A DNA stretch of 64,000 nucleotides from Coffea arabica (taxonomy: Eukaryota > Streptophyta > Magnoliopsida > Gentianales > Rubiaceae). Each line of letters begins with the position of its first letter. Position 1 is the stretch's first letter. The notes under the pieces were generated by a model, which was given only the letters and a program-made list of their open reading frames with translations, ran no database searches and had not been told where the DNA came from. The position numbers were made by a program, and so were the translations under genes. The DNA lies in NCBI RefSeq assembly GCF_036785885.1, contig NC_092310.1, forward strand, positions 4,216,001 to 4,280,000, written 5' to 3'. This document shows positions 23,647 through 34,001 of the stretch, piece after piece.

Positions 23647-23789
23647 GGTTTCAACCTCAGCCCAGTCCAGAAAATTACCCGATCATTGGTTTAATCGATT
23701 TGACCAACCGAACGATCCAGGCTAAAACTTTCCTCAACAATTATTACGAAAAGAATCCCACTTCAAATAGCATGCCCAAAGCAGAAAAC

Positions 23790-24012
23790 ATGAAAAAGGC
23801 TACGTAGCTCCACCAGGCATACTTCGACCTCCTTTTCCAAGACCCGACGAGCTCCAGAAAAATGGAAATCGAACAACAATCAAGCTTTAACCCTGGCATT
23901 AGATTCCGGTTCTGTTTTCAAAAATCATAAATTGTTTGATGAAGATACAGAGGAGAATGCTGACCCTTATACTTTACTTGCTATTGTTTCCTCTGAAAGC
24001 ATGATTCTTGTG
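23790..24012 (+). pseudogene. Exon-like fragment of an unidentified gene ending at a splice donor
   Basis: Two frames are suggestive. Near 23803-23870 a proline-rich stretch reads GYVAPPGILRPPFPRPDELQ. A different frame from about 23888 reads LALDSGSVFKNHKLFDEDTE, continues with ADPYTLLAIVSSES and ends in MILV at a consensus donor GTAAGT (24013-24018). The two frames are offset, so at least one frameshift separates them if they were one exon. I do not recognise the protein. Copia element 2 is inserted directly after the donor, so the fragment has probably lost its downstream exons or an intron has been enlarged. Confidence 0.35.
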
Positions 24013-24020
24013 GTAAGTAT

Positions 24021-24507
24021 TGTTGAATGTGGCGTTTGTCCCACATCGGACAAAGCCAGAGGAAGACGGCTCATTAGGGCCTATAAATATATGGCCTTGG
24101 TGGTGAAGACATTTGCACCACTCAAGAGAGTTATATGGGCTATTAGTTTCTTGAGTCATCTAGCCCATTCAGTTAAATATTTTAGGCTCTCTTGTTTTGA
24201 GTTTAGGAATATTTTCTAAACTCTTTTGTAAGTGCCTATTGGCCTAGGAACCACTTTCCTACGGCTTTTGTATTTCTTCTTCATATTAGAAATATTGCTC
24301 CTCCCTCGCCCGTGGACGTAGGTCAATTTGACCGAACCACGTAAATCTTCTGTGTCTTTTATTTGCTTTGTTATCCGTCTTTATATGGTCGGTTTTACCG
24401 CCTAATTATTATATGGCTGGTATCTACCACCTATCTATTATATGGTCGGTTATACCGCCTAATTTGTGCTAACTTGAGTTTGTCTATTTCCTGGCCCGGT
24501 CCTAACA
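24021..24507 (+). repeat. 5' LTR of Copia element 2
   Basis: 487 bp, TG…CA ends. A TATA-like CTATAAATATATGG lies at 24080-24093. Three similar TATGGTCGGTTnTACCGCC-type motifs recur near its 3' end. Confidence 0.95.
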
Positions 24508-24545
24508 AACTGGTATCAGAGTTGGTTGTTATATTTTGCAAAGAC

Positions 24546-24713
24546 AGGTTCATCTGGTAGGCCCGTTCATCCAGTGGGGCCCGTTCATCCTGTGGGGCCC
24601 ACTCATCCTGTGGGGTCCGTTCATCGGTGGGGCCCGCTCACCTTGTGGGGTCCGTTCATCCCTGTGGGGCCCGCTTATCTCGTGGGGTCCGCTCATCCTG
24701 TGGGGTCCGCTTA
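24546..24713 (+). repeat. 18-bp minisatellite in the leader of Copia element 2
   Basis: About eight full units of the form CCGTTCATCCTGTGGGGC (17-19 bp each) plus degenerate edge units lie between the primer-binding site and the gag start. Successive units alternate between …GGGGCC and …GGGGTCC joins. Most units are six codons long, so two reading frames stay open across the array. Confidence 0.9.
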
Positions 24714-24779
24714 CGAGACTTGCATATTTGTTTGGCCAGTTTTTGAGACAAACTTCAGGTTACAGATTTTGTGGCAACA

Positions 24780-27700
24780 ATGACGATAACAAAGACGGTT
24801 GTAGAGAAATTCGACAGGAATGTCAACTTCGGCATGTGGCAGCTCAAGATGGAGGCCATTCTTGTTCAAGACAGAGTTGATTTGGCAATTCAAGGAATTG
24901 AGAAAAAGCCAGAAGATGTGACAGATGCAAATTTTGCTAAGATGGATAAGAAGGCAAGATTCAGTATTATCCTAAATCTCTCCGATGAGGTATTGCGTGA
25001 GGTAGCAACGGAGACTTCGGCCAAGGCTATGTGGGATAAATTGAAAGACTTGTATATGAAGAAGACAGTCGAGAATCGGCTATATTTGAAGCAGAGTTTA
25101 TATATGCTTCGGATGTCTGAAGGTACATCTATACTCTCCCATCTTGATAAATTTGATTCCATTATTATGGATTTGGAGAATATAGATTCGAAAATTGATG
25201 ATGAAGATCAGGCCCTATTACTTTTATGTTCCCTTCCCCAGTCCTTTAAGCATTTCCGTGATACTATGATATATGGAAAGGAAATAATTTCGTATCGAGA
25301 AATTAAATCTGCATTAAAATCTAAAGAGCAGATAGATAGGGATATTACTGGGGAAACTAGTGGGAGTCAAGCTGATGGCTTGTTTGTTCGGGGTAGATCT
25401 GAAAGGAGAAACACAGAAAATAGAAGTAGATCTAAGTCCAGACATAAAAATGTGGTGTGCAATTATTGTAAAAAGAAGGGTCATATTATCTCTGATTGCT
25501 TTAAATTGAAAAATAAAGAAAAGCAAAAGGAGAAAAGGAGTGAAACCACCGAGGCTAGTATTGTTGTTGATGAGAATGATGGAACTATTTTCTGTGCAAC
25601 AGAAAATAATTTTAGGTCTAACAATGAGTGGATTTTAGATTCGGGTTGTTCATATCATATGTGTCCCAATAGGGACTGGTTTTCAACATATGAATCAACT
25701 GAAGGTGGAGTTGTCTTAATGGGTAACAACGCCGTTTGTAAAGTTGTTGGCAAAGGCACAATCCGGATTAAAATGTACGATGGTATTGTGAGGACGCTCA
25801 CAAATGTTAGACATGTTCCAGATTTGAAGAAAAATCTCATCTCTTTAGGCACTCTTGAGTCCATCGGGTGCAAGTATTCAGGTGGAGATGGAGTTCTCAA
25901 AATCACTCGAGGAGCTCTTGTTGTTATGAAGGCACACAGATCTGGTACTTTGTATATTTTGCAGGGATCTACTGTGACAGGTGCTGCTGCTGTTTCAACA
26001 TCATCTTTGTCAGATACAGACATCACCAAACTATGGCATATGCGTTTGGGGCACATGAGCGAAAAAAGCTTGGGCATACTGAGCAAAAGAGGACTTCTGT
26101 GTGGACAAAGTACCGGTCCATTGGAATTCTGTGAACATTGTATTTTTGGGAAGCAGAAAAGAGTCAGCTTCAGTTCACCAGCAATTCACAAGACAAAAGG
26201 TACTCTTGATTACATTCATTCAGATCTATGGGGTCCTTCTCGTGCTCCTTCTAAAGGTGGTGCCAGGTACATGTTGACTTTCATTGATGATTATTCAAGG
26301 AAAGTTTGGGTCTATTTTCTTAAGCATAAAAATGATGTTTTCCTAACTTTCAAGCAATGGAAAGTTTTGATTGAGAAACAAGCAGGAAAACATGTTAAGC
26401 GGTTGAGAACAGATAATGGCATGGAATTTTGTGGAGGTGAATTTAATGAATTTTGCAAAAATGAAGGAATTGTTCGGCATCACACCGTCAGGATGACGTC
26501 TCAACAAAATGGTGTGGCTGAACGTATGAACAGAACGCTTTTGGAGAGAGCAAGATGTATGATCTCCAATGCAGGGTTGACAAACGACTTTTGGGCAGAG
26601 GCGATCAATATGGCCTGTTATATTGTCAACCGTTCTCCTTCTGCATCTCTTGATTTCAAAACTCCTGAGGAAGTTTGGTCAGGTACTCCTGCTGATTACT
26701 CCAATTTAAAAGTTTTTGGGTGTCCAGCATACATGCACGTGAATGATGGAAAATTGGAGCTTAGGGCTAAAAAGTGCATTTTTCTTGGGTATGCTTCTGG
26801 GGTGAAAGGATACAGATTATGGTGTCCTGATCCCAAATCTCCAAAATTTGTAATCAGTAGAGATGTTACTTTTGATGAATTGTTTATGTTATCTTCCAAG
26901 AAGGAGTCGGTCCTTGTACTACTGATAGTACACAGAAACAGGTGGAGCTTGATATTGGCAGTTCTGGTCCTTCTCAATCCAAATCTTCTATTCAGCAAGT
27001 GCCAGTAGATGCACTTGAATCTACTATTGAAGATAGTTCAGAAGAAGAGGAGTATTCCATAGCCAGAGATAGACAAAGGAGAGATATTCGACCACCACAA
27101 AGATATGCAAATTTAGTTGCATATGCTTTATCTGTTGCAGAAGAAACTGATGCAGCTGGTGAGCCTTCCACCTATTCAGAAGCAGTTTCTTGTGATGATT
27201 CTGCAAAGTGGTTGATTGCGATGAATGAAGAAATTGAATCTCTTCATCAGAATGAAACTTGGGTTCTTGTAAAGTCGCCGTCAGCTAAGAAAATTGTTGG
27301 TTGCAAGTGGGTCTTCAAGAAAAAGGAAGGTATTCCAGGGGTTGAAGATACAAGGTATAAAGCACGATTAGTTGCAAAGGGCTATAGTCAGGTACAAGGT
27401 GTTGATTTTAATGATATATTCTCACCTGTTGTTAAACATAACTCTATTCGTGTTTTGCTTGCTTTAGTTGCCATGTATAATTTGGAGTTAGAACAACTCG
27501 ACGTTAAGACAGCTTTCTTACATGGCGAACTTGAAGAACAAATTTATATGAGACAACCCCAGGGTTTTGAAATTGAAGGTAAGGAAGACCATGTTTGCTT
27601 GTTGAAGAAATCCTTATATGGATTGAAGCAGTCTCCAAGACAATGGTATAAAAGGTTTGATTCCTTTATGTTGGGTCATGGTTATTTGAGGAGCATGTAT

Positions 27701-28723
27701 GATAGCTGTGTTTACTTTCGGAAGTTAAATGATGGTTCTTTCATTTATTTGCTACTTTATGTTGATGACATACTCATTGCTGCCAAGAATTTGTCAGAAA
27801 TTCACACCTTGAAACTGCAGTTAAATAGTGAATTTGAAATGAAAGATTTGGGAGCAGCTAAGAAAATTCTTGGCATGGATATCAAGCGAGATCGAGGAGT
27901 AGGGAAGTTATTTTTGACCCAAAAAAATTACCTTGAAAAAGTTTTGGAGCGTTTTGGCATGAAAGATGCTAAACCAGTATCTACTCCTCTTGCTAGCCAT
28001 TTTCGGCTATCTGCTGCTCAATCACCAAAATCCGATGAAGAGGAAGATTATATGGCACGGGTTCCTTATTCCAGTGCAGTCGGCAGTATTATGTATGCAA
28101 TGGTTTGTACTCGTCCAGATATTGCACAAGCAGTCAGTGTTGTTAGCAGATATATGTCTTGCCCTGGTAAAACACATTGGCAGGCTGTGAAGTGGATTCT
28201 CAGATACTTGCGAGGTACTTCAAATGCATGTTTGGAGTTTGGAAGAAATAATAATACTTTGGTTGGTTTTGTAGACTCAGACTACGCTGGAGATCTTGAC
28301 AGGAGAAGATCACTTTCAGGCTATGTATTTTGCATTGGCGGTTGTGCTGTTAGTTGGAAAGCTACTCTACAACCTGTCGTAGCTTTGTCTACTACAGAAG
28401 CAGAATATATGGCTGTGACCGAGGCAATCAAAGAAGCCTTGTGGTTGATGAATTTATTTAGCGAGTTAAGTCTATATCAAGGTGTTATTGATATTCACTG
28501 TGATAGTCAAAGTGCCATACACTTGACTAAAGATCAGATGTATCATGAGAGGACGAAACATATTGATGTAAAATATCATTTCATTCGGGATATCATTGCT
28601 GAAGGAAAGGTCCTTATTCAGAAAATCAATACTAAGGACAATCCAGCCGATATGTTTACAAAACCTCTTCCACTTTACAAGTTCAAGCAGTGCTTGGATT
28701 TGGTTGGTGTTCATTGTTCGTGA
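24780..28723 (+). pseudogene. gag-pol polyprotein of Copia element 2, one frameshift
   Basis: The first ATG is at 24780 (the open frame runs from a GTG at 24771). Gag (about residues 1-220) is followed by a CX2CX4HX4C knuckle at 25458-25499, protease DSGC at 25638-25649, a pre-integrase WHMRLGH segment near 26034, and an integrase core ([25 protein letters not shown]) at about 26200-26620. The frame then shifts by one base between about 26895 and 26941. The following frame carries reverse transcriptase with YVDD at 27758-27769 and RNase H with STTEAEYMA near 28388, stopping at 28721-28723. No other stop is visible. The frameshift separates integrase from reverse transcriptase, so the element should be unable to make full Pol. 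Confidence 0.95.
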
Positions 28724-28798
28724 TTTCGGCCCATTGGGGCTTATGTAGCGAAGGTGGAGAAGATTTGTCGATGTTGGGACCACGCCAAGGTGGAGATT

Positions 28799-29285
28799 TG
28801 TTGAATGTGGCGTTTGTCCCACATCGGACAAAGCCAGAGGAAGACAGCTCATCAGGGCCTATAAATATATGGCCTTGGTGGTGAAGACATTTGCACCACT
28901 CAAGAGAGTTATATGGGCTATTAGTTTCTTGAGTCATCTAGCCCATTCAGTTAAATATTTTAGGCTCTCTTGTTTTGAGTTTAGGAATATTTTCTAAACT
29001 CTTTTGTAAGTGCCTATTGGCCTAGGAACCACTTTCCTACGGCTTTTGTATTTCTTCTTCATAGTAGAAATATTGCTCCTCCCTCGCCCATGGACGTAGG
29101 TCAATTTGACCGAACCACGTAAATCTTCTGTGTTTTTTATTTGCTTTGTTATCCGTCTTTATATGGTCGGTTTTACCGCCTAATTATTATATGACTGGTA
29201 TCTACCGCCTATCTATTATATGGTCGGTTATACCGCCTAATTTGTGCTAACTTGAGTTTGTCTATTTCCTGGCCCGGTCCTAACA
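28799..29285 (+). repeat. 3' LTR of Copia element 2
   Basis: Same length and ends as the 5' LTR; the seven differences are all substitutions. It is followed directly by the TSD copy AGTAT. Confidence 0.95.
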
Positions 29286-29290
29286 AGTAT

Positions 29291-30625
29291 CATTATTGAG
29301 ATGCAATAAGGTTAATTAGCGTGTGAAGGGTAGTTTGAATATCACAAAAACTAAGATTAAATTTAGTTTATACTTTTAATCAATCAAGACTGACAATACC
29401 TTTCATATATTACTATTTATTCCCAAGAATATAGAATATATTTATTCCCAATCAAGTCTACCGTCTAGTGTTTATCCATTCATTGAATCTTTGAGCTGAT
29501 TTTTCTAGCGGGTGCATGTTTGATACTCATGCACAGTCACGAAAACGCAGTGGGGACATTGAGGGCTTGGAATAGTCTAAGCTGTCCTCGCAAATAGCAG
29601 AACCTCTCCATATTGGATTCTCATTGTTAACATGGTTCAAGTTTCTAATGGGTTCAAGTTTTTTACACACCCAGGGTAGACATTCTTTTTGTTTAAACGT
29701 CTTTAAATTCATGACATATGTGAAAAATATTTAGCTATCCTTAATGCCAGAACGATAGATTCAAATCAGGTGCCTTATAAATTGAGTATTATCCTATTTA
29801 AATTGATTCATGTAATTCTTAAGAATTTTGGTATAAACTCGTACAGTTTGGGTGTAAGTATAAGATTTATATTAAATGTAGTAACAATTCCGCGAAACGG
29901 CTGGAATTGAACAAAATTCAACTTGTGAGACCCGTAATACTTTATCTTCTAGTGATGGTATACATGGAAAATTCCTCCTTAGTCTTTACATACAATTAAA
30001 TTAACTAGATCATGAAGATGGACTTATGTGGACCATTGTAACCCTTCATTTTGTGGCTATTTATTTGATGGAAAATCTAATTTGCAAGTCCTAATTTTAT
30101 CACCTCTCTACTTTCAAAGACGTAGAATATTAAAATGCTGTTCAAGAACGGAAATTAAGCAACTTGTACAGACCTGAACCAATTAATAACTCCAATGATC
30201 ATCATACACCAATAACCGATGTCAATCAAATTTAAGCTATTGAATTTTGGTATTTGATAATGTCTTTGATGTTATTCATTTCCTTGGCGGTCAAATGAAG
30301 TTTAATCACTCTCTCCTACAAGCTAGGTGGGTTTCTACTTTTCCTTGTTAAAACTTAAAATATACTTCACAAAACAAAAAAGTACAAAACACCTTACTTA
30401 TACTTTGTGTTATGACTAGCAGCTTAAAATATTGAAAATTATTGGAAGAATTGCTTTCATCAAGCAAACCTATTCGAGATTGACATGAATATTTCGGACA
30501 GCATGAAGAATTGTAAATACAACATAAAATAAGCAATCCCAATGTCTTTCAGGATGAACTATTTTTTCTTTATTTCTCACTGAATTCTGAATTGAGAATC
30601 CTGTGAAGAAGCTCCATGCTTCACT
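29291..30625. other. Intergenic DNA upstream of dioxygenase copy 2 3' end
   Basis: AT-rich, non-repetitive-looking DNA with only short frames. The first part is the original flank of the Copia 2 insertion site. No gene is supported. The 3' flank of dioxygenase copy 2 occupies the right end. Confidence 0.4.
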
Positions 30626-33206
30626 TCAGTTTGCATTTGTTTTGGCAAAGTCAAGGGATTTCTTTCCTTCATGAGAATGTCCAAAAAAATTGTTCATGTA
30701 CTCTTGAAATATAACATCACGGTAAAGAGCTCCACCATCAAGCTTTGCAAGATGAGGCAGCGGACCTATCTTCTCTGTTGGTCTCGGAGCAGTGAAAACT
30801 GGAATGGAAACTCTTGATTGTTTGCTTGTGGTACGAACTCTATGTTCAGCACTGGTGTACCTCCCATTGCTTAGGATCTAGGAGTCAGAAAAAAAATGTT
30901 TTAGTTCCTAATGATGATAGCCAAACAAAAAGAAAAAAATTTTTTGTTCTAAAGGCGCCTAATAAAACAAAAAAAAAAATCTCAATCGGATATTCAACTC
31001 CTGTAAAAGTCATTTAGTTGGAAAACTTTGTACACCGGATCGAATATTTAGGCAAGCAAATTACTACCAATTGAGATTTTATGACATGCATAGCTATGTC
31101 TTAGCATTTCAGTGCTTCAAATTTTGAATACTAACTTAACATATCATTTTATTGAAATTCTAGATCATAACTACAATTCATTCTGATTTATCTAATTAAC
31201 TGCAAATTAAGTGTGCAAACTCTAGACAAAGTGCCAAAATTAGTTAATTGACCAACAAAACTTTTTTTTAATGCAACGAGCAACCGAACTTTGGGCCTGT
31301 TTGACAAACAAGTTTTTGGCTAAGTTTGTCTGCTACAAGTTTTTTAACATTTTTAGCTATAGTAATCTTAAAAAATTTCTCAAAATTTTTAAACTATACA
31401 CTTCAAAATATTCAAAAATTTACACACTTCAAAAATTTTTCCTACAATTTTTACAATAATTTATAGTAAAATTTTAGACAAACATAAAAAAAACTCATTT
31501 GTCAAACAAGATCTTTATTTGTTACAACATTAGGATTGACAATGGTCAACATTCAACATACTGTTGCGCCAACCCCTGTGCGGAAACATTCATAGGTTTG
31601 CAACAATAATTATTATTATCATTATTAGTAGTAGTAGTTTGATTCAAGGGGAGAATCAAAGTCGCATAAGGGAAAAGTGAAAAAGACTACCAACTAAACT
31701 AGATCTTGAAAATGTCCGTCACAATTTCTTTTAAAGTCAAAAATACCCATTTCGTTTTTTCCCCTTTTATTGGAGAAGAGGTTTTGGCAGGATTCAAACT
31801 TTTGCCAGAAGACTGACGGCTATGGATCAATTGTCAATGTAAATTATAATTTTGGATCTCACAAGTAATCTAAAACAGAAAATCCTTCCTTGGATTTTGG
31901 ATCTCACAAGTGACTGAAATGTCAATGGCTAGCAAGTAGCCAACCGGACAAGGGGGACAGAGCTATAATGCTTGTGAACCCATAACGAATTATAAAGGTT
32001 GACTTGTTCAACTGAACTAATGAAGATGGTGATGGGACGTGAACTAACCTGTAATGAATCGCCAACATTAATAACTAGAGCACCAGGAATTGGTGGAATC
32101 TCTATCCATTCTTCTTTTTTGCCAACAAGTGCATCTTCTTCCAGCTTTACATATAAACCTCCAATACCATCTTGCAAAAGCACGGTTAAAGTGCCCATAT
32201 CAGAGTGGCGCCCTACACCAATTGTTAGTTCTGGATTTGGGCATGTTGGATAGAAGTTCATGTTCACCAACTTCGTGCCAATGAGTGATTCAAGTTTTGA
32301 GTCATCAAGGGTCACCCCAAGATTTCCAATCAATATTCCCAACAGCATTTTTACCATGTTAGTGGATGATTTCAAGTAGTCAAGTGCCACTTCCCTGAGG
32401 AAATAATCCAAACACGGACATATTTGGTTATAGGAATATATTTTTTTTTGAAATTTTTTTTAGAAATTAAAATTAAATCGCTTCTAGTAAATCGAGAAAC
32501 ATGTAATATGCAGCGTTGGATGATTGATATGTACGAGAAGTATAAAATCAATCCAAGGTGGATCCATGATTGAGGACTTCACCAGTAAGAATATCTCAAG
32601 TCCGATTTTCTTCCTGAATCAAATAATCTTTTCTAACTAAGATCTAGCCACTTTGTGACATATTAGCTACTCTATTGAGGTAATCAAGAAAACTTACTTG
32701 CACTCTTTAGGCCAATGTTTTCGTGCATCACTGTCATTGGTATATACCATGCTAAGATAATCTTTCCACTCCAGAGCCTTTTCTTGCTCGGGTGCAAAGC
32801 TTGTACCGTACTTCACAAACGGACTAGGACTAACTCCCTTCAGATAAACAGCTTTTGCATCTGCAGGTTGCTTGAAAAACCGGTGTGCAGCATCTTTGAG
32901 GGACTCCAACAAGTCCAAAGACATGCCATGGTTAATTACCTGAAAGAATCCTAGTGTTTCAGCAGCTCTAATAATGGCCTCCACCACTTGATCATGGTCG
33001 GGACCATCAAGCTTTGATAAATCAATTGGGATTGATGAGAAGTGATCTCTCGAGTTTTCAACGAGTTTCCCTATTCGCTCATATGGTGGTTGGATGTATC
33101 GTTCTGGTACTTTTGCAATTCCTGAATCCACCAGACCTTTGACACCATTTCCATCTTTCACAACAAAATCAAACAAAGTGTTGCCATCATCGAAACTTGA
33201 TGCCAT
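30626..33206 (-). CDS. S8H: 2-oxoglutarate/Fe(II) dioxygenase, scopoletin 8-hydroxylase-like (copy 2)
   Basis: Exons 32698-33206, 32049-32394 and 30626-30877 are 509, 346 and 252 nt, exactly as in copy 1, and give 368 aa. All introns are GT-AG. I chose the ATG at 33206 because MASSFDD aligns with MAPSFDD of copy 1; an in-frame ATG eight codons upstream (33230) is also possible. The iron ligands (H and D in VGRHSDMG, H in SAEHRVR) and the 2-oxoglutarate R-x-S (SRVSIP) are present. By eye the two proteins are about 80% identical. Intron 2 (1171 bp versus 391 bp in copy 1) holds a MITE at about 31291-31515. It is probably a functional paralog produced by local duplication. Confidence 0.9.
31291..31515. 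mobile_element. MITE in intron 2 of dioxygenase copy 2
   Basis: The left end CCTGTTTGACAAACAAGTTTTT and the right end AAAAACTCATTTGTCAAACAAG are inverted. The interior is AT-rich and non-coding. The absence of this block from copy 1 explains part of the intron length difference. Confidence 0.6.
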
Positions 33207-33290
33207 ATTCTTATGAAGCCTGTTTGTCAATTGCTGAAGAACTCGTGCAAAGAAACTGATTAGTTTTATTGAAAGATGTCCCGGGTGGAC

Positions 33291-33300
33291 TCCTTAAATA
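33291..33300 (-). promoter_or_regulatory. Possible TATA box of dioxygenase copy 2
   Basis: Minus-strand TATTTAAGGA lies about 90 bp upstream of the chosen start codon. At the homologous place copy 1 has TATTATGATC, which is a poorer TATA match. Assignment is by position and sequence only. Confidence 0.35.
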
Positions 33301-34001
33301 AGCAAAGATCCATATGATGGAGACCTTTGATACCAGTGAATCTATTTACTCAGATTTTCCTTTCATAAATCTGAGCATGTATCGAGTAAAGATTTTTCTT
33401 AGTGCATGCACCTAATTTGCATCTAATTGCTATGTGAATGCGTATATTCATATTTATTGTTCCATTACATTTAGACACTGTGCCAAATTAATGTCATTTG
33501 TGCAAAAAATGTACACTTGAAATCTCTATAACAAGCATTTGTCAGCAAAACCTAAAGTAATATATACACTTGATTATTTCCTTTAAGCTATGTTAAACCT
33601 AATTGATTTGGAAATTTCTTTAACAGGTGCCACTAGACACTCAATATTAAACCAAATTTGCTACCTGATTTACCATATTTAAATGTACAGGATCTTGTTT
33701 CCCAATTTAACTTCATTTGTTCAAAAAAAGGAATAACAAAAGTAACTATCGAAGCCCCTCTTAACAGGTGTCTACAGGTCAAAGGTGTAACCTGCCGGCA
33801 CTGCGGCAAAACGGATACAATTCCGCAAGTATGCCATCTCGAGAAAAGTCCAAAATCTATAAAAAATTCTGCCGTCTCATGCAAAGTCTAAAATCGATCG
33901 AGCATGCTTCGTCATCTCAAGCATGTATGTGCTATAAATGACCGTATTAAGTAGTCTTCCCTCATCTATTACTCCTAAAAAGAATCAACAAATTGAAGTT
34001 C
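33301..34001. other. Upstream DNA of dioxygenase copy 2
   Basis: Around 33780-33860 lies a CGGCACTGCGGCAAAACGGA-type segment, more GC-rich than its surroundings and probably debris of a dispersed repeat. No gene is supported. Confidence 0.35.

Larger units (their letters stand above)
24021..29285 (+). mobile_element. Full-length Ty1/Copia LTR retrotransposon (element 2), nearly intact
   Basis: The LTRs are 24021-24507 and 28799-29285, both 487 bp (TGTTGAATG…CCTAACA), with seven substitutions and no indel (1.4%). The TSD AGTAT is perfect (24016-24020 and 29286-29290). The primer-binding site TGGTATCAGAGTTGG is at 24511-24525, and a purine-rich tract (CAAGGTGGAGATT) at 28786-28798 precedes the 3' LTR. 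The leader contains an 18-bp minisatellite. The coding region resembles Tnt1-type elements and carries one frameshift. Under an assumed 1.3e-8 substitutions per site per year, the LTRs suggest insertion roughly half a million years ago. Confidence 0.97.

Noticed and set aside
24536..24880. 114-codon frame with GPFI repeats as a gene
   Set aside because: It is the translation of the leader minisatellite of Copia element 2 and overlaps gag in another frame.
33658..33891. Open frame with a Cys/His cluster (CRHCGK…VCH) that looks like a small zinc finger
   Set aside because: It lies in GC-richer repeat debris, lacks a family match and other gene signals, and the spacing does not fit a known zinc-finger class.
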